Shown: one piece after another, positions 41,156 to 52,507 of the stretch
How positions within the stretch are numbered: the stretch's first letter is position 1
Layout: each line of letters opens with the position of its first letter
Origin: Hermatobates lingyangjiaoensis
Taxonomy: Eukaryota; Arthropoda; Insecta; Hemiptera; Hermatobatidae
Length of the DNA stretch: 64,000 bases
Reading direction: 5' to 3'
Assembly (NCBI GenBank): GCA_026182355.1
Contig: JAPFBL010000226.1
Location: 317,501-381,500 of the forward strand
The notes under the pieces: generated by a model
The model's input: only the letters and a program-made list of their open reading frames with translations
What the model was told of the DNA's origin: nothing
Databases searched by the model: none
Program-made: the position numbers and the translations under genes

Positions 41156-43166
41156 ACCATCGATATCTACTATTAGTATCGTAACTCTCTGTATACGATA
41201 GGTCTTATACATAATATATATTATGTAATATATACATTATTATATTCTTTTATAACTTAACACTTAATATCGTGGAGAGCCTCTTGTTCCTCATATTAAA
41301 GTATAAACCCGGCATTTAATTGAATAAATTTATCAGAAAACTTACAATTTATTCTTAAATCAAAACTAAGCTCAATATCTAAATGTTTAAAATATATTAA
41401 AGGTTCAACAAAAAGAAATTGTCCTTTTCATTTAAAATAAGTCTAATATTCATGCCCATACAATAATAATTTTCAATAAAAATAATTATTTTAATTTCTC
41501 AATCAAGAAACGTAAGTTATGAACATGGAAAGTCTGATTTTAACTTCAACATTTAACTTTATTACCTCCAGTTGCACAAGATATTGTTGATCTTAATTTA
41601 GTCATATTAATGACTGATTTAATGTTAGTGTTGGTTTTATTAACGAGCAACTTAATTTAATTTCTATTCGTGGAACTGTTGAAGATAACTTCCATAAGGA
41701 ATAGTACCCTTATATAAAATGGAAATATTCGAAGGTTAATTCAATATTTGCTTATTGCGCTAAATCTATTTTGAAAATTTCATTGGCAACCATTAATTTT
41801 TTGCAATTAATATTGTATTGGACAAAACTATTATAAAATCTATTTAAATAAAAATCTCTTTGTCGTCAAACAAAGGAGTGATTTCAACTGAAAATTGTTT
41901 TTTATAATGTAAATGATCAGACAGAAACAATTCAACAGTACTTTACTAAAACATGTCATGGCAGACATCTCGAACGGACCAGAAATCTATTCGTTATCTC
42001 ACAGAAATATGGATATTACTTGGGCCTATGGAAACGGGGGCACTCTATACTGCATTTTAACCGTTATTTAAAAACATATTGTTGATAATATTTTGATAAT
42101 CCAATAATAACTTAAAAGATATTATACAGAGGTAATACCATAAGAACATATCGAATAATAAATTAAGAATTTCCAAATTACATAAAAAAAATTTCATACT
42201 TCAGATATCTTATTCTGATAACTGAAAAATTCCAACCACTTATTGTTTGATAAAAATGATTCCTATTAATTGATCAACCTGTTATCTATTTTAACTACAG
42301 AGATTAAATGAATCATTCATCAAGGTAGTAAAAATTCACACCTAACTACACAATTAAAATTTCCAAATTGAGTTCGTTTAGATGGTTTTGAAGCACCTTA
42401 ACATATGTTTCTCACAATACTATTGTCTCTGAAGAGTTTTTAAAGCCTAAGTTCTCCCAAATACTACATATTTGTACACATAAAAATCTATGAGAAAAGA
42501 AAGCCGAATATTGAATAAAATCAACCACTTTCGGTAATATAGTTCCAAAGTTCTATCATTAAGTATAGGCTGCAACTTCTGAAAATTTTAAAAATAAAAA
42601 AATGGTTTCTAAAATTATTAGATGTTTTACATTATATGTTTTACATTTTACAAACTTTAAAGTCATTTGTAAAGTGTCCAAATAGAAGCCTGAAACAGAC
42701 GACTCACACAAACCACAACATTTAATTTATTTTAAACGATGTTTGGAATAGAGAGACAATTTAAATACACCTAAACTTACCCACTGCCGGTATTGAATCC
42801 ATATTTTCCAATCACTTCAAAACTAGTGCATTGACAAAATAATTATTAGTTAATTAATGAAAATATGGACTTCACAGAAAACTTAAAGAATTCTTTAAGA
42901 TAAAGACTACGATTCCACGAATATGTAACGAAGGGTGCTATCATGGATTTCTATCCATACGGCTGTTGACCCATCAGTTATCAGTTTAGTTATGTAGAAT
43001 TCATATTACCACCAAAAATTAATAAGTCTACCCTCACTTTTTTTTAAAAATATTTAGTAAGCAAATATTAATATTCGTTCAAAATTAATTTAAAACATAA
43101 AGCTTCATAGAAAAAGTTAAATGTTAATGTTGGTAAGACATTTGGCCGTTGTAATAACGTAATCCG

Positions 43167-43306
43167 ATTGGCCAGACCTAACTGTTTAGGAGGGAATATC
43201 CTGGAGGGAATTTGTTCCAGTTATTTGAATGTGAGTGTGAAAGAGTTTTCCGGTACATGTTTTGGAATCATAGGCTAGGTGAATGCTGTTTATGTTTAAG
43301 TTTGAA
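43167..43306 (+). promoter_or_regulatory. Possible proximal promoter of the Emi-like gene (CCAAT and CHR-like sites)
   Basis: An inverted CCAAT box (ATTGG, 43167-43171) and a TTTGAA site (43301-43306) lie 182 and 47 bases upstream of the first ATG. TTTGAA is the CHR consensus of cell-cycle promoters, and CCAAT boxes commonly accompany it. Both are short and could occur by chance. Confidence 0.3.
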
Positions 43307-43352
43307 AGGTCTTCGTCTTTGGAACATTTGTTTGTAAAGAAATTAAAACAAC

Positions 43353-43373
43353 ATGACTGAAGCTGAAAGTAAG
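43353..43373 (+). CDS. FBXO5/FBXO43: Emi-like coding exon 1, seven codons
   Basis: ATG in AACAACATGA context, reads MTEAESK and ends AAG|GTAAGC, a strong donor. Joining to the acceptor at 43937 gives MTEAESK-ILGAKKSAAMDSPM without a stop. If this exon is not used, the ATG at 43964 (GCTGCCATGG, ideal context) would start the protein 16 residues later. Confidence 0.7.
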
Positions 43374-46300
43374 GTAAGCATGAATTGAAGTGCCAACTAT
43401 AAAACATACTGATTATATTTACGTTATTTTATGAGCATGTTATTATATAACAATTATGAGCTATGCAATTTGATGATTAATGTAATTTACTTCCTTTAGG
43501 TGGGAATTCTTGATTATCATTATAGTTTTACCTTTATCTGAATAAATCTTTATATGGTTAATCTTCTTTAAATTATACACAATCATGAAAAATGATAAAA
43601 TAGCCATAATACAAGAGTGTTCATTGTTGTCGCTTTATAAAATATATTAACTTAATCTTAATTTTAGTGCTTAAGAGGGTTTATTTAGTTTTGAGGGAGG
43701 TAATTAATTTTATTTTCAGTAAAAGTTTGTTTTTGGAATAAGAAAATATTCTCCTTAACTTTGAACCTCCCTCATTGCTGGCTTTCCACTGAAAATCACC
43801 CTATTTAGAAAATTTACTCCTGAGTTGTTTCATTTCTTGAGTGGGCTTACCCTTGAGTGATTCGAATATACTCAATAATGAATGTTCTTTTTATTGTAAT
43901 ATAGTGAGAAATAAATTATTTGTACTTTCGTTTCAGATATTAGGTGCTAAAAAAAGTGCTGCCATGGATTCCCCAATGGAAATTGTGTTTTCCTGGAACT
44001 GTTCTATTAAAGGAAATAAAACAATCGACAGGAAAAATAAAAGTGAAGAAGACAGCGGATATTTTACTACTCCATGCTCCAGTCAGTCGAAAAATGGTAC
44101 CTGTTCTGAGGTTAATACCCCTGAAGAAGGTTATTTTAATCCAATACGAGCCCGTTATTCTTCCCCTTTTGAAAAACTTGAACAAATATCTGAATGTGGA
44201 TCTTTGAAAGAAATGGGGGCCTCAGAATCAGTTGAATGTAAAAATAACGAATTTCTTTCTCGGAATCAATCCATGGAAGATGAGGTTTATCATGGAATCG
44301 AAGATTCCTTGTATAAAGACTGTTGTTTGTATCCAATTACTCCTTGTAAAGGAAGTTGTGATGAATCAACAACACCCCTTCCTGTATCACCAGAGACCAT
44401 GAAAACCATTGGTTCTGATGTGTCTGATAAACTAATTAATTGTTTTGACCAGAATTGTTGTCCTTTGAACCTAAAAAAGAAAAGAAGTAAAAAAAATCTT
44501 ACTCCAGTAAAGAGTCAAAGCAGAGTTAGAGATTTACCGAATAGGAAGATCCGATCTTCTTCTGGAAAGAAGCAGAAAAAGATATCACTTAGAATACACA
44601 TGAGGAGCTTGGTGGGTGAAGAATTTGTGGATTTTCTTTATCAGCTTGGTATAAAATCAAATTTTAGAAATATACTGTCGCATATCTTTAAATACATGTC
44701 TGAAGAAGATGTCTCAAATATGACAATGGTTTCCAAATCATGGTATCAAATCTGTACTGAAATTCCTTGTGCGGAGCACAAATGGAAAAAGTATGTGCGA
44801 ACAGTATCCTTGATCAAAGAAAATCGTCCCATGGTAATTATCATTCAAATAATTTTTCATTTTATATAAAATTTCATATAACTTTTCTTTTTCATTCAAA
44901 ATGGAGTATTATTCAGGTTTTATATGTTACTCTTACTCACATCACCTTGTTCTTTTAACCTGAAAATGTCCTAGGAGATTTTTAAAGAGATTGTTACATG
45001 TGTGTGTAAAATTAAATAAATGGATTCGAATTCTTAAGGGCATAAATGTTGTTTTCTTTAGCTTACTTCTTTAATTACCACTATTTATTTTTTGTTTATT
45101 GTATTGGTAGTAATATTATTTCAAAAGAAACAATTGTAGTTCTCTTTTATTTTTAATTAAAAATATTAATGATAATTTATGTTCTAATTACAAAATAAGT
45201 AAAATCTGACTTGATTAAAACCCGGTATTCCCCAAATAAATCTTTAGTTCATGATTGTGACGAAATTAAAAGTTATAGATATAAAATTCTTATGGGCGTT
45301 ATATCTCCTTGATCTATTGTAGATTAGGGATCAGTTTTGAAACAAACCAGTGGACTACAAGTAAATGAAACTACTAACGAGAGTAAAAAAGATGAGCAGT
45401 TAATGTTCACAAAAGGATGGTTTATTTTTAAATTTGTAAATGTTACAGTCTGAGTTTCGAAATGCTAATCTAAGTCAGTGCTCTTGGTCGTCCTTTAAAT
45501 GTTCGTTACTCCGGATCGACGAATGAACCAACCAAAATGTACATATATATTTCAACTTTTTAAAAGCAATCACTTCACAGAACTTCTCTAACCGTTCGTT
45601 CCAGTTTTCGGAATATTTTTCTTACTACCTTCATGAACGGTATCCAGAACATTTCCAATGTTGTAGAACATCTGGTATCAAATCTTCTTTTAGATATTGA
45701 AAGTCAAAGTGTTTGTGGTCTTTTATCTAGTTCCGCTAGAAGTACGAAATTGTATTCGACTTTCAAAGAATAATAAAAAGTTAGTTTGCTGTTCTTTTTG
45801 TTTCTCATTCAGTGCTTAATAAATATATTTCATTAAACCTACCCTTTTTGTTGCCATATGAACTAGGACTGTTGCATGATTACATAATATAGCTTGTTTC
45901 TTACTGTTTTTCCTGATTTAGGTATCCACAAAAGAGAGCCCTCTTTCTCCTTTGACGGTTGTAAACCACAGCACACCATTTGCTCGACGAACGAGAAGCC
46001 CTCCAGTGAGTCCTAGCAAACTGAGGTTCCATTTATTTCAAAAGGTACCTGCTGCTGTATTTAAATGTTAATATGAGCGATAACTGATCCTTTTGTCTAA
46101 ACACATTGAATTGAAAAGTATGTTTAAAAGAGCGTATTCCTTTATAATTATCAAAATAAGTTAGTACCAGTAGTAACTGACTCAAAACTAATGAATATTG
46201 AATTAGCAACAGCTTCTGCTGTGAAAAACGTTTTGCTGATTGCTGTTTTAATAATAATTTCCAGTATTTGAGGTAAACACAAATTTTTTACTCTGTAATC

Positions 46301-48011
46301 TAAGGGTTTTGGACATAGATACAAATGAACTAAAAATACTATTTATTAGTTTGGATCCTCAAAACAATTGGATTACAGTGTAAAACATCTGCCTCTGATC
46401 AACGTACTTTGGGAAATACTGCCAATTTATTAGAGACAAGAAGTTAGTCTCTAATAAATTTAGCTTCTACTATTATTAGTGGAAGCTAATGATAATTTAA
46501 TTCAGAACCTGCTGCAATTTTATGTTTTTTTTCTTATCAAATTCTAAATTTCAGTTGTTAATTTAAGGATACAGACTGTACTCCGATTGTGAATACCGAT
46601 TTTTTTGTATTCATAAGTATAAGTGAATTATTTTAAATATAAATAGTTCCTAAAATATAATCTTGTATTAGATATTCGCTAAAATTAGAGTATATTTCTA
46701 AATGTCTCATATATGTATCTTTTCTATTTACACTATATAATGTTATGTATTATGTTTTACAGTATTACGAAATGATGAATTTAAAAGGCGTAAAGTGAGT
46801 GGGAGTTAGTTTTACGAAAAATTTAATGAGGACCAAACAACAATTCAATTATGCAGTACCTATTATGAATTGGCTATAAATATAGCCATATATTTATTTG
46901 TTGATAAAAGTATCGACCGTGAAGTAGAAACAAAATGAAAGTTTATCATGACTCAGGTTCAAATTAAACTCTCATTGCCAACGTTTTGGATTTTATTGAA
47001 AACCTTTTTCATAGGTAGAAAGGTAAAATTTTTGAAACAGAAAAACTATTACATTAGAGATTATTTTACAAAGAAAACAGTTTGTTTCTGAAATTCACAT
47101 TGTTTTCTCTGTAAAATAATCTCTAATGTAATAGTTTTTCTCTTTCAAAAATTGTGTACTTGTGCCTATGAAAAAGGTTTTCAATAAAAACCTGATACAT
47201 TGGCAATGAGAGTTTTATTTCAACCTGAATAACTGACCTAGTCCTGATAAACTTTTATTTTGCATGTCTTTGCCTTTTGCTGTGTATTTACAATTCACAG
47301 TTATGACTATTAAAGTGGACCGCAGTCTCAGCATTCACGATCTTTAAACTGATATATTCGATTCTACCATTAAGTAATTGCAATTACTTAAGTAAGCAAT
47401 TAAGGAAGCAACACGTTTCGAATCCTTAACGTTCTTCTTCGGGATTATCTGCTTATAGAAGGAGATATAGTAATAGATAACAGACTGATCTGTTTCACCT
47501 CACAGTGGCAATATGCTTGCAGTCATTGTTACTGCAGGTTATATATGACATAATATGCAGGTCATCTATAAGCAGGTAAACCTGAATATGAATACTGCAT
47601 GTTTATTTGTGTGGGACTTCGCCTGCAAATCCCGACCTTAATTATATTGTTACTGCAGATAAAACATTTGTTACTTTACAAACTAAATATTTATTTAGTG
47701 ACCCCTAATAATGTCTCATTGCATAATTGTTCACTTATCTGGGAATAATTTCATTTGAAGATTTGTTGTTACAGGAAGCAGCGAAGTTGTCTGGCAGTGA
47801 ACAGCTAACTCCATGTCCAACATGTACTCTTCCTGCTCGAGTGACTCCAGAAAACAAATTAGGCCTTTGTACCCGGATTAGCTGTCGAATGCGATTTTGC
47901 ACTTCATGCCGTTCTCCTTACCACAGCCCTTCTCCTTGTCCCTCCATTGGATCTCCTTCAACTCCACACAAATCTCGCCGGCACAATAAGCATTTCCTCA
48001 GACGTTTATAA
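43353..48011 (+). CDS. FBXO5/FBXO43: Emi1/Emi2/Rca1-type F-box protein, APC/C inhibitor, complete gene
   Basis: Joined exons 43353-43373, 43937-44833, 45922-46044, 47775-48011; all junctions are phase 0; 425 residues. Function (family): pseudosubstrate inhibitor of the anaphase-promoting complex, nuclear/spindle, controlling S phase and mitosis or meiotic arrest. Seen: an N-terminal DSGYFT (about residues 46-51), like a beta-TrCP degron; many SP/TP sites; F-box at about 255-300 (NILSHIFKYMSEEDVSNMTM, VSKSWYQIC); a D-box-like RFHL before the zinc domain; zinc-binding region C-x2-C-x14-C-x4-C-x4-C-x2-C-x4-H-x4-C in the last exon; and the exact C-terminal LRRL tail, the APC/C-binding tail shared with UBE2S. 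Shorter than vertebrate Emi2, close to Emi1. Invertebrates usually have one such gene, so FBXO5 versus FBXO43 is not decidable here. Confidence 0.93.
43937..44833 (+). CDS. FBXO5/FBXO43: Emi-like main exon (degron and F-box)
   Basis: Acceptor TTTCGTTTCAG|ATATTAGG; donor CCCATG|GTAATT. Encodes the serine/threonine-rich regulatory half and the whole F-box. The longer frame starting upstream at 43841 uses a GTG and intronic sequence, so it is not the real start. Confidence 0.93.
45922..46044 (+). CDS. FBXO5/FBXO43: Emi-like exon 3 (D-box-like region)
   Basis: Acceptor CCTGATTTAG|GTATCC; donor AAAAG|GTACCT. Encodes VSTKESPLSPLTVVNHSTPF and RRTRSPPVSPSKLRFHLFQK: clustered SP sites and RFHL just ahead of the zinc domain, where Emi proteins carry their destruction-box mimic. 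Confidence 0.88.
46960..47225. repeat. Inverted PLE-type repeat
   Basis: CAGGTTCAAATTAAACTCTC at about 46952 is inverted at about 47205-47225. The arms meet near 47095 and carry CCTATGAAAAAGG like the 11.2-11.5 kb palindrome. Confidence 0.6.
47775..48011 (+). CDS. FBXO5/FBXO43: Emi-like last exon (zinc-binding region and LRRL tail)
   Basis: Acceptor TGTTGTTACAG|GAAGCA. Cysteines of TPCPTC, GLCTRISC, RFCTSC, the histidine of SPYH and the cysteine of SPSPC form the ZBR; the chain ends RRHNKHFLRRL then TAA. Family-diagnostic. Confidence 0.95.
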   Translation, partial: EAAKLSGSEQLTPCPTCTLPARVTPENKLGLCTRISCRMRFCTSCRSPYHSPSPCPSIGSPSTPHKSRRHNKHFLRRL

Positions 48012-48342
48012 GATTCCAGTTATTTTTTATCCCTCGCTCCCCTTCCTTCCACCCCCTTACCCCCACCCCTCTCCGATCCCTTTTTTTTTTTGTTCCTTGT
48101 CTTTATTTAATATTCCACTTTTGCCATCACAAACATTCCTGAATAATCCAAAACATTGTAAAAATATTTTGAAAATGTGTGAATAAATATGAGAATTTTT
48201 TTATATCCTCTTTATTTTGATTTTACATTTTGTACAAATATGTATAAACTGAACATAATGTTAAAGCAATTTAATGGTTACTATTTGTTTATTAAGCACT
48301 TGTATACAAAAGAGAGATTTTTTTATATCGTTTATGAATAAA
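48012..48342 (+). terminator. Emi-like 3' UTR with polyadenylation signals
   Basis: AATAAA at 48182-48187 and 48337-48342 follow the stop by 171 and 326 bases. Pyrimidine-rich sequence precedes the first. Which one is used is unknown. Confidence 0.55.
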
Positions 48343-49175
48343 AGTATTTAAGAAAAAAGGAGTTCGAAATCTATCTCACCTTTGCTTATTCATTTCCTCT
48401 ATGGTTTCTTCGATTTTAACATCATTAAATAATGAATAAATAGTCTAAATAAATACTAACAGTCTAAGAACATGTATTTTACAAAAAAAAAATCAGTTTC
48501 GTAATAAATGGCTTAATTTACTGAGCTTTACAATGTACATAGGTGATCAATTTTTTTTTTTTTTCGAAGATAAAAATGGAATAAAATTTACAAATGATAT
48601 AAATTAAAATACCACAGTCAGTTTCTGGTCCTAAAGTAGAATCACAGTCGGATTGAGTTTTAAGATTGAATTTAAAAGTCAAACGGTCTTTGGAATCTCT
48701 TCACCTCCCTATACTCATCATCCCAATCCGAGAACTAGTTTTGGAATTTTGTATGTTAACGCTGGAATGGCCATTATGACTGACATCCTGAAAATTAGTA
48801 TAACTTATTCACCATATATAAGGTATAGCCTTTTAGGTTTTAACATTTGTTTTTAATTGCACATGCATCAAATTTTGTGTAAACTCCATCACATTTGCCA
48901 ATCATCGATCCACTAGATTGCAACTGTAAGTTAGATAATTTTGGTAATGTAATTAAACTAATTAACCGTCCAAGCAGTATGTTTGGGAGAAGCAGAAAAA
49001 ATACGTCTATACTCTATACACATTTAAAATTATAAAAATTTGTGACGGCTGAGTATAGTTCCACTAACATTCTTCTATATAACGAAAAGTTAATTCTATT
49101 ATGTCTTTTGTTTTAATTAATTTTTCATAACTTAGAATGCGTTTTTAAATTATATGTAACAACGTCAGTCTAATG

Positions 49176-49260
49176 CACTGTTTCCCAATCTTTGTTTGTC
49201 TGAGGAACACCTGAGAACTCCTAAAATTATCACGGCACACTTGCCAAATATAGAAGGAAA
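49176..49260. mobile_element. hAT terminal fragment
   Basis: CACTGTTTCCCAATCTTTG with the following GGAACACCTGAGAACTC and CGGCACACTTG resembles one hAT end; truncated before the PLE piece. Confidence 0.45.
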
Positions 49261-49324
49261 CATATTTTTCATGTTATGGAAGGGGGCCAAGGACTTAAGT
49301 AAAACACGTAGGTATGTTTCTGTT

Positions 49325-49976
49325 TTTAGAAATATGTTTTTGAGGGCGTTAAGAGTGTTCTGAATCCCTTAATGAAGAGATTAACAACATTAGGTCAATT
49401 GCCCTTTCATTAAAATACCCCTCCTCTTATATCGATTTACCTTTGAAGGGTGCTAAAAAAACTGTCTCTAATACTTCAACAGAGCCCCGTTCATTGTCTA
49501 ATTCTATAGTTTTGCCATATCATGAGTCATCGGACCCCCTTCCAAGATTAGCCAAACAACTTGATTTTAATATAGTGTTTTCTAATCGTAATAATGTGGG
49601 TAACATGTTAATAAAAAACTCTCCCAGCGAATTGGAGTCCGGTGGTATTTATAAAATTCCGTGCAAAAATTGCCATAAAATTTATATTGGTCAAACTTGT
49701 AAATCATTAAAGACACGTGTAAAACACCAATACAACGTAAGTAGACAGGAAAAAAGTAGTGCCTTATTCTTGCATATAAAAAATGAAAATCATCATATTG
49801 ATTGGACAGGAGCTAAATTTATTACCTATGAAAAATCAATGTTGTTAAGAAATATTATTGAATCGTCTCTAATTAAATTTAATAGATCTAATATTATAAA
49901 CATTAGTAACGGTCTCTTCAAACTTGATACTTTCGTCACGAGGGCAATAGCCTCTTCAAAGAGGGTTGACAGCTAG
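49325..49976 (+). pseudogene. Penelope-like element C-terminus, GIY-YIG domain largely intact
   Basis: From 49352 the frame reads ECSESLNEEINNIRSIALSL then KYPSSYIDLPLKGAKKT, the end of a PLE reverse transcriptase; one base upstream is shifted (MFLRALR in another frame). From 49650 it has GGIYKIPCKNCHKIYIGQTC (GIY, CxxC, YIG), an arginine-containing helix (KSLKTRVKHQY), HIKNENHHIDW and NIIESSLIKF with the conserved glutamate. It stops at 49976. PLE endonucleases nick target DNA for target-primed reverse transcription. 5' RT core missing, so non-autonomous. Confidence 0.85.
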
Positions 49977-50145
49977 CGGATAGTTTTTTACTTTTTCTTA
50001 CTGTACTCCTTTGTTTCCCCAAACATCCCTTTCTGGACATTAGTCCTTTCCTGTGCTTTCACCCTTTTAAAATACCACTCTTCCCTCCCACTCTTCTCAA
50101 CTCCTCACCAGATGTTTTCTGCATCTAGTGTTCAGTTGGGTTTTT

Positions 50146-50188
50146 GACTCTGACGAAGACCGCTTGTTACGGTTGAAAGATCTTAGTC
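50146..50188 (+). ncRNA. Minimal hammerhead-ribozyme-like motif downstream of GIY-YIG, all core positions present
   Basis: GACT (50146-50149), CTGACGA (50150-50156), stem II ACCG...CGGT, GAA (50175-50177), AGATCT (50178-50183), T (50184), AGTC (50185-50188). Lies 170 bases after the PLE stop codon, followed by the family tail ending in (TA)n at about 50257-50270. Same family as 15658 and 24583. Confidence 0.7.
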
Positions 50189-50887
50189 TTGTTTTCCCAT
50201 TTCTTATTGTGGTTTGATCATTGATTGTTGTTTCACGTGTTTATGTGAAATCTTTTTATATATATATATATTGTAGCTATACTACAATAATGGGTATAGA
50301 AATTATAATTTTATATTACAAACAGTCAACTTTGAACTACTTAATATAGTTTTTCCATTAAAGTTCGAAATGCATAGCTATAGCGATAAAGTTATTTATG
50401 ACTTTAAAATTAGCCTGATGATTCACATGGCATTAATCAAATGCCATTTTGGTTGATAGGTATGATATAAAACGAAAATGGTATAAGTTTATATGGTATA
50501 AAATCTTTATATGGTATAAAATGGTATAAAGATCCAGTTATTATTAACGAGTCGGTGTTGGCCCTTTTAGATATCTCGGACTCGGATGCTCTGAGTCCTG
50601 ACACATTAGCCGTTATTCGTACTATATATAATACGCATATTAATATAGTATAGTTTCTATATTTTTATTTTAAGTTAAAATAGATTATTAACTCAAGAAT
50701 AAAATCTGTGACCCAAGAGCTTGAAAATAAATAAATAATTACTATTAAAATCACTTAAACGGATCAGGATAGAATGTTTGCCTTTCTTAAAGCAATAAAA
50801 TTTCTGTAAAAACAAATCATTTAATTCCGTGAAAGGATAACTAATCTCTGAATAAAAATTTGTTATCGTATTACTAGTTAAAAAATC

Positions 50888-52507
50888 CGGAGTGGCCTAC
50901 ACTCTACTTTACTATAAGTAACTTAATGTCAAATTTCTTGAGTATATAAAACATAACTTCTCATTTAAGCATAACGTTAACATCTAAATGGGATATAATT
51001 ATTAGCCTGTCATTCCTGAGGTAGTACAGATAGTGATTGAAGGACATATCAATTTATAAGCTTATTTTTGTACATCACAAATAATTTATTATTTGCAAAT
51101 AATTTCATTAGTATAACTACAGCAGTAATAACATTTTTGAAAAACCAAAGTGAACATTTCTTGAAACGAAATAGTATCCTACAAGAGAACATGGCTATTG
51201 TTCAAATAGCCAGTAGATTTCTTACATCGTTTACTTGACATCCTTCTACATTGAATATTAATGTAAAATTTTCAAATTTGAAACAGTAAAATACTCTTTT
51301 TTTCTCTGAAAAACTTCTTAAACAGCGAAGAAAATGTTGTTTTAAGGTGATTTGTTAATTAAAGATGCACGATAATTACAGTTATTAATCTCTAAACGAA
51401 AGATTTCAATTTTGAATTATCTTTTACATTTTTGGTTTTTAACAGAATTATTATACTGGGAATTTTATGGCTTCTTAGTATTTAATAAGATCATTTTCCT
51501 TCCCCTTTGTCAAATAACATATATTCGAATTTTTTTTTAATGAGTGTTATCATTTACCTGCACAATATTATTCCTCTTACATCTCTTATAAGTCAATAAT
51601 ATATTTTCATTTTTCCATTAGAAACATCAATTTTATCTCAGTGGATTCGCTCAAAAAAATTTCTAAGTCAATGTAAACAATGTAAAAAAATACAAAAAAT
51701 TCGACAAGTATAGCAGGTGATCTCTTAGTCTAGAATAAACAAACAGTTTTTATATCGTTATTGCTCTTTCCCGTAATTGAAACTTCATGAATTTTTTTTT
51801 GTGAATTGCTAATTTTTTGTTCCATTTTTGGTCAAATTTTCATATTTTTTTTTTAACGAGCCGTTTAGCGTCAAAAAATCATTTTCTGAAAACACAAATC
51901 GTACTGTAACGCCCCTTTAGCGAAAGTAATTTCAAAAAAAAATATCTCAACTCATTCGCCATATAATGTTCTATTTGTAGGCATAGTTTCATTCTTGTCC
52001 GTCAAACAGTATGGCTTGTATCGCTCTCACAAGGTTTGAGATTGAATTATAAGTCAAAATTTTTACATTTTATTGAAAAAAAAAAATATTTCCTGTTGTC
52101 TTAAAATTCTGAATATATTTTTCGTTTGTTGCATTTGTAACTTCAAAGATAATGTCAAAATTTCAAAACTCTAGGGTTATCAGTTTAAGAGAAATAAATG
52201 TTTTAAAAAAAACGGTTTTTGGCAAAAAAAGTGACTTTCCCATCATGCATAATTCTTCCCAAACAATAGGGATCTTCGTCTAAATGGGGCCCATTTTTGT
52301 GTAAAATATCAACTTGATTCATCAAAGATTCTGGACCGTAGCGTGGTAACAATCAATGCTAACACACGCACCCACCCACCCACCCACCCACAGACATCAT
52401 CGTAAAAACGTTATAAAACGACTTCTGGTACCTCAAAACATGTAATTCCGTCAAAATCTCGAGATCGATTTTTTTCACGATCACTATACTTTACTTATAG
52501 TAAAGTA
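50888..52507. repeat. 1.6-kb unclassified element, copy 2
   Basis: Same orientation and nearly the same length as 26068-27694; differences are scattered substitutions and small indels, including length change in the CACCCACC tract. The ends are the same. Non-coding on both strands. Confidence 0.85.

Larger units (their letters stand above)
30061..43150. other. Intergenic region between divergent TPD52-like and Emi-like genes
   Basis: Mobile-element debris and AT-rich sequence. 30.1-31.5, 31.8-33.0, 34.6-36.4 and 41.2-43.1 kb show nothing I can name. Named content: an hAT-like end (30.79 kb), SINEs (31.55, 33.06, 33.63-34.53 kb), hammerhead cassettes (36.5-38.7 kb), several (TA)n tracts and a long-TIR element (40.68-41.16 kb). 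Confidence 0.55.
44834..47774 (+). other. Emi-like introns 2 and 3
   Basis: Intron 2 (44834-45921) shows nothing notable. Intron 3 (46045-47774) contains an inverted PLE-type repeat at 46.96-47.23 kb and a degenerate minus-strand hammerhead-like sequence near 47.41-47.45 kb (core CCGAAGA). Confidence 0.5.

Noticed and set aside
43841..43936. Upstream extension of the Emi-like main frame
   Set aside because: Begins with GTG and crosses the acceptor TTTCAG at 43936; intronic.
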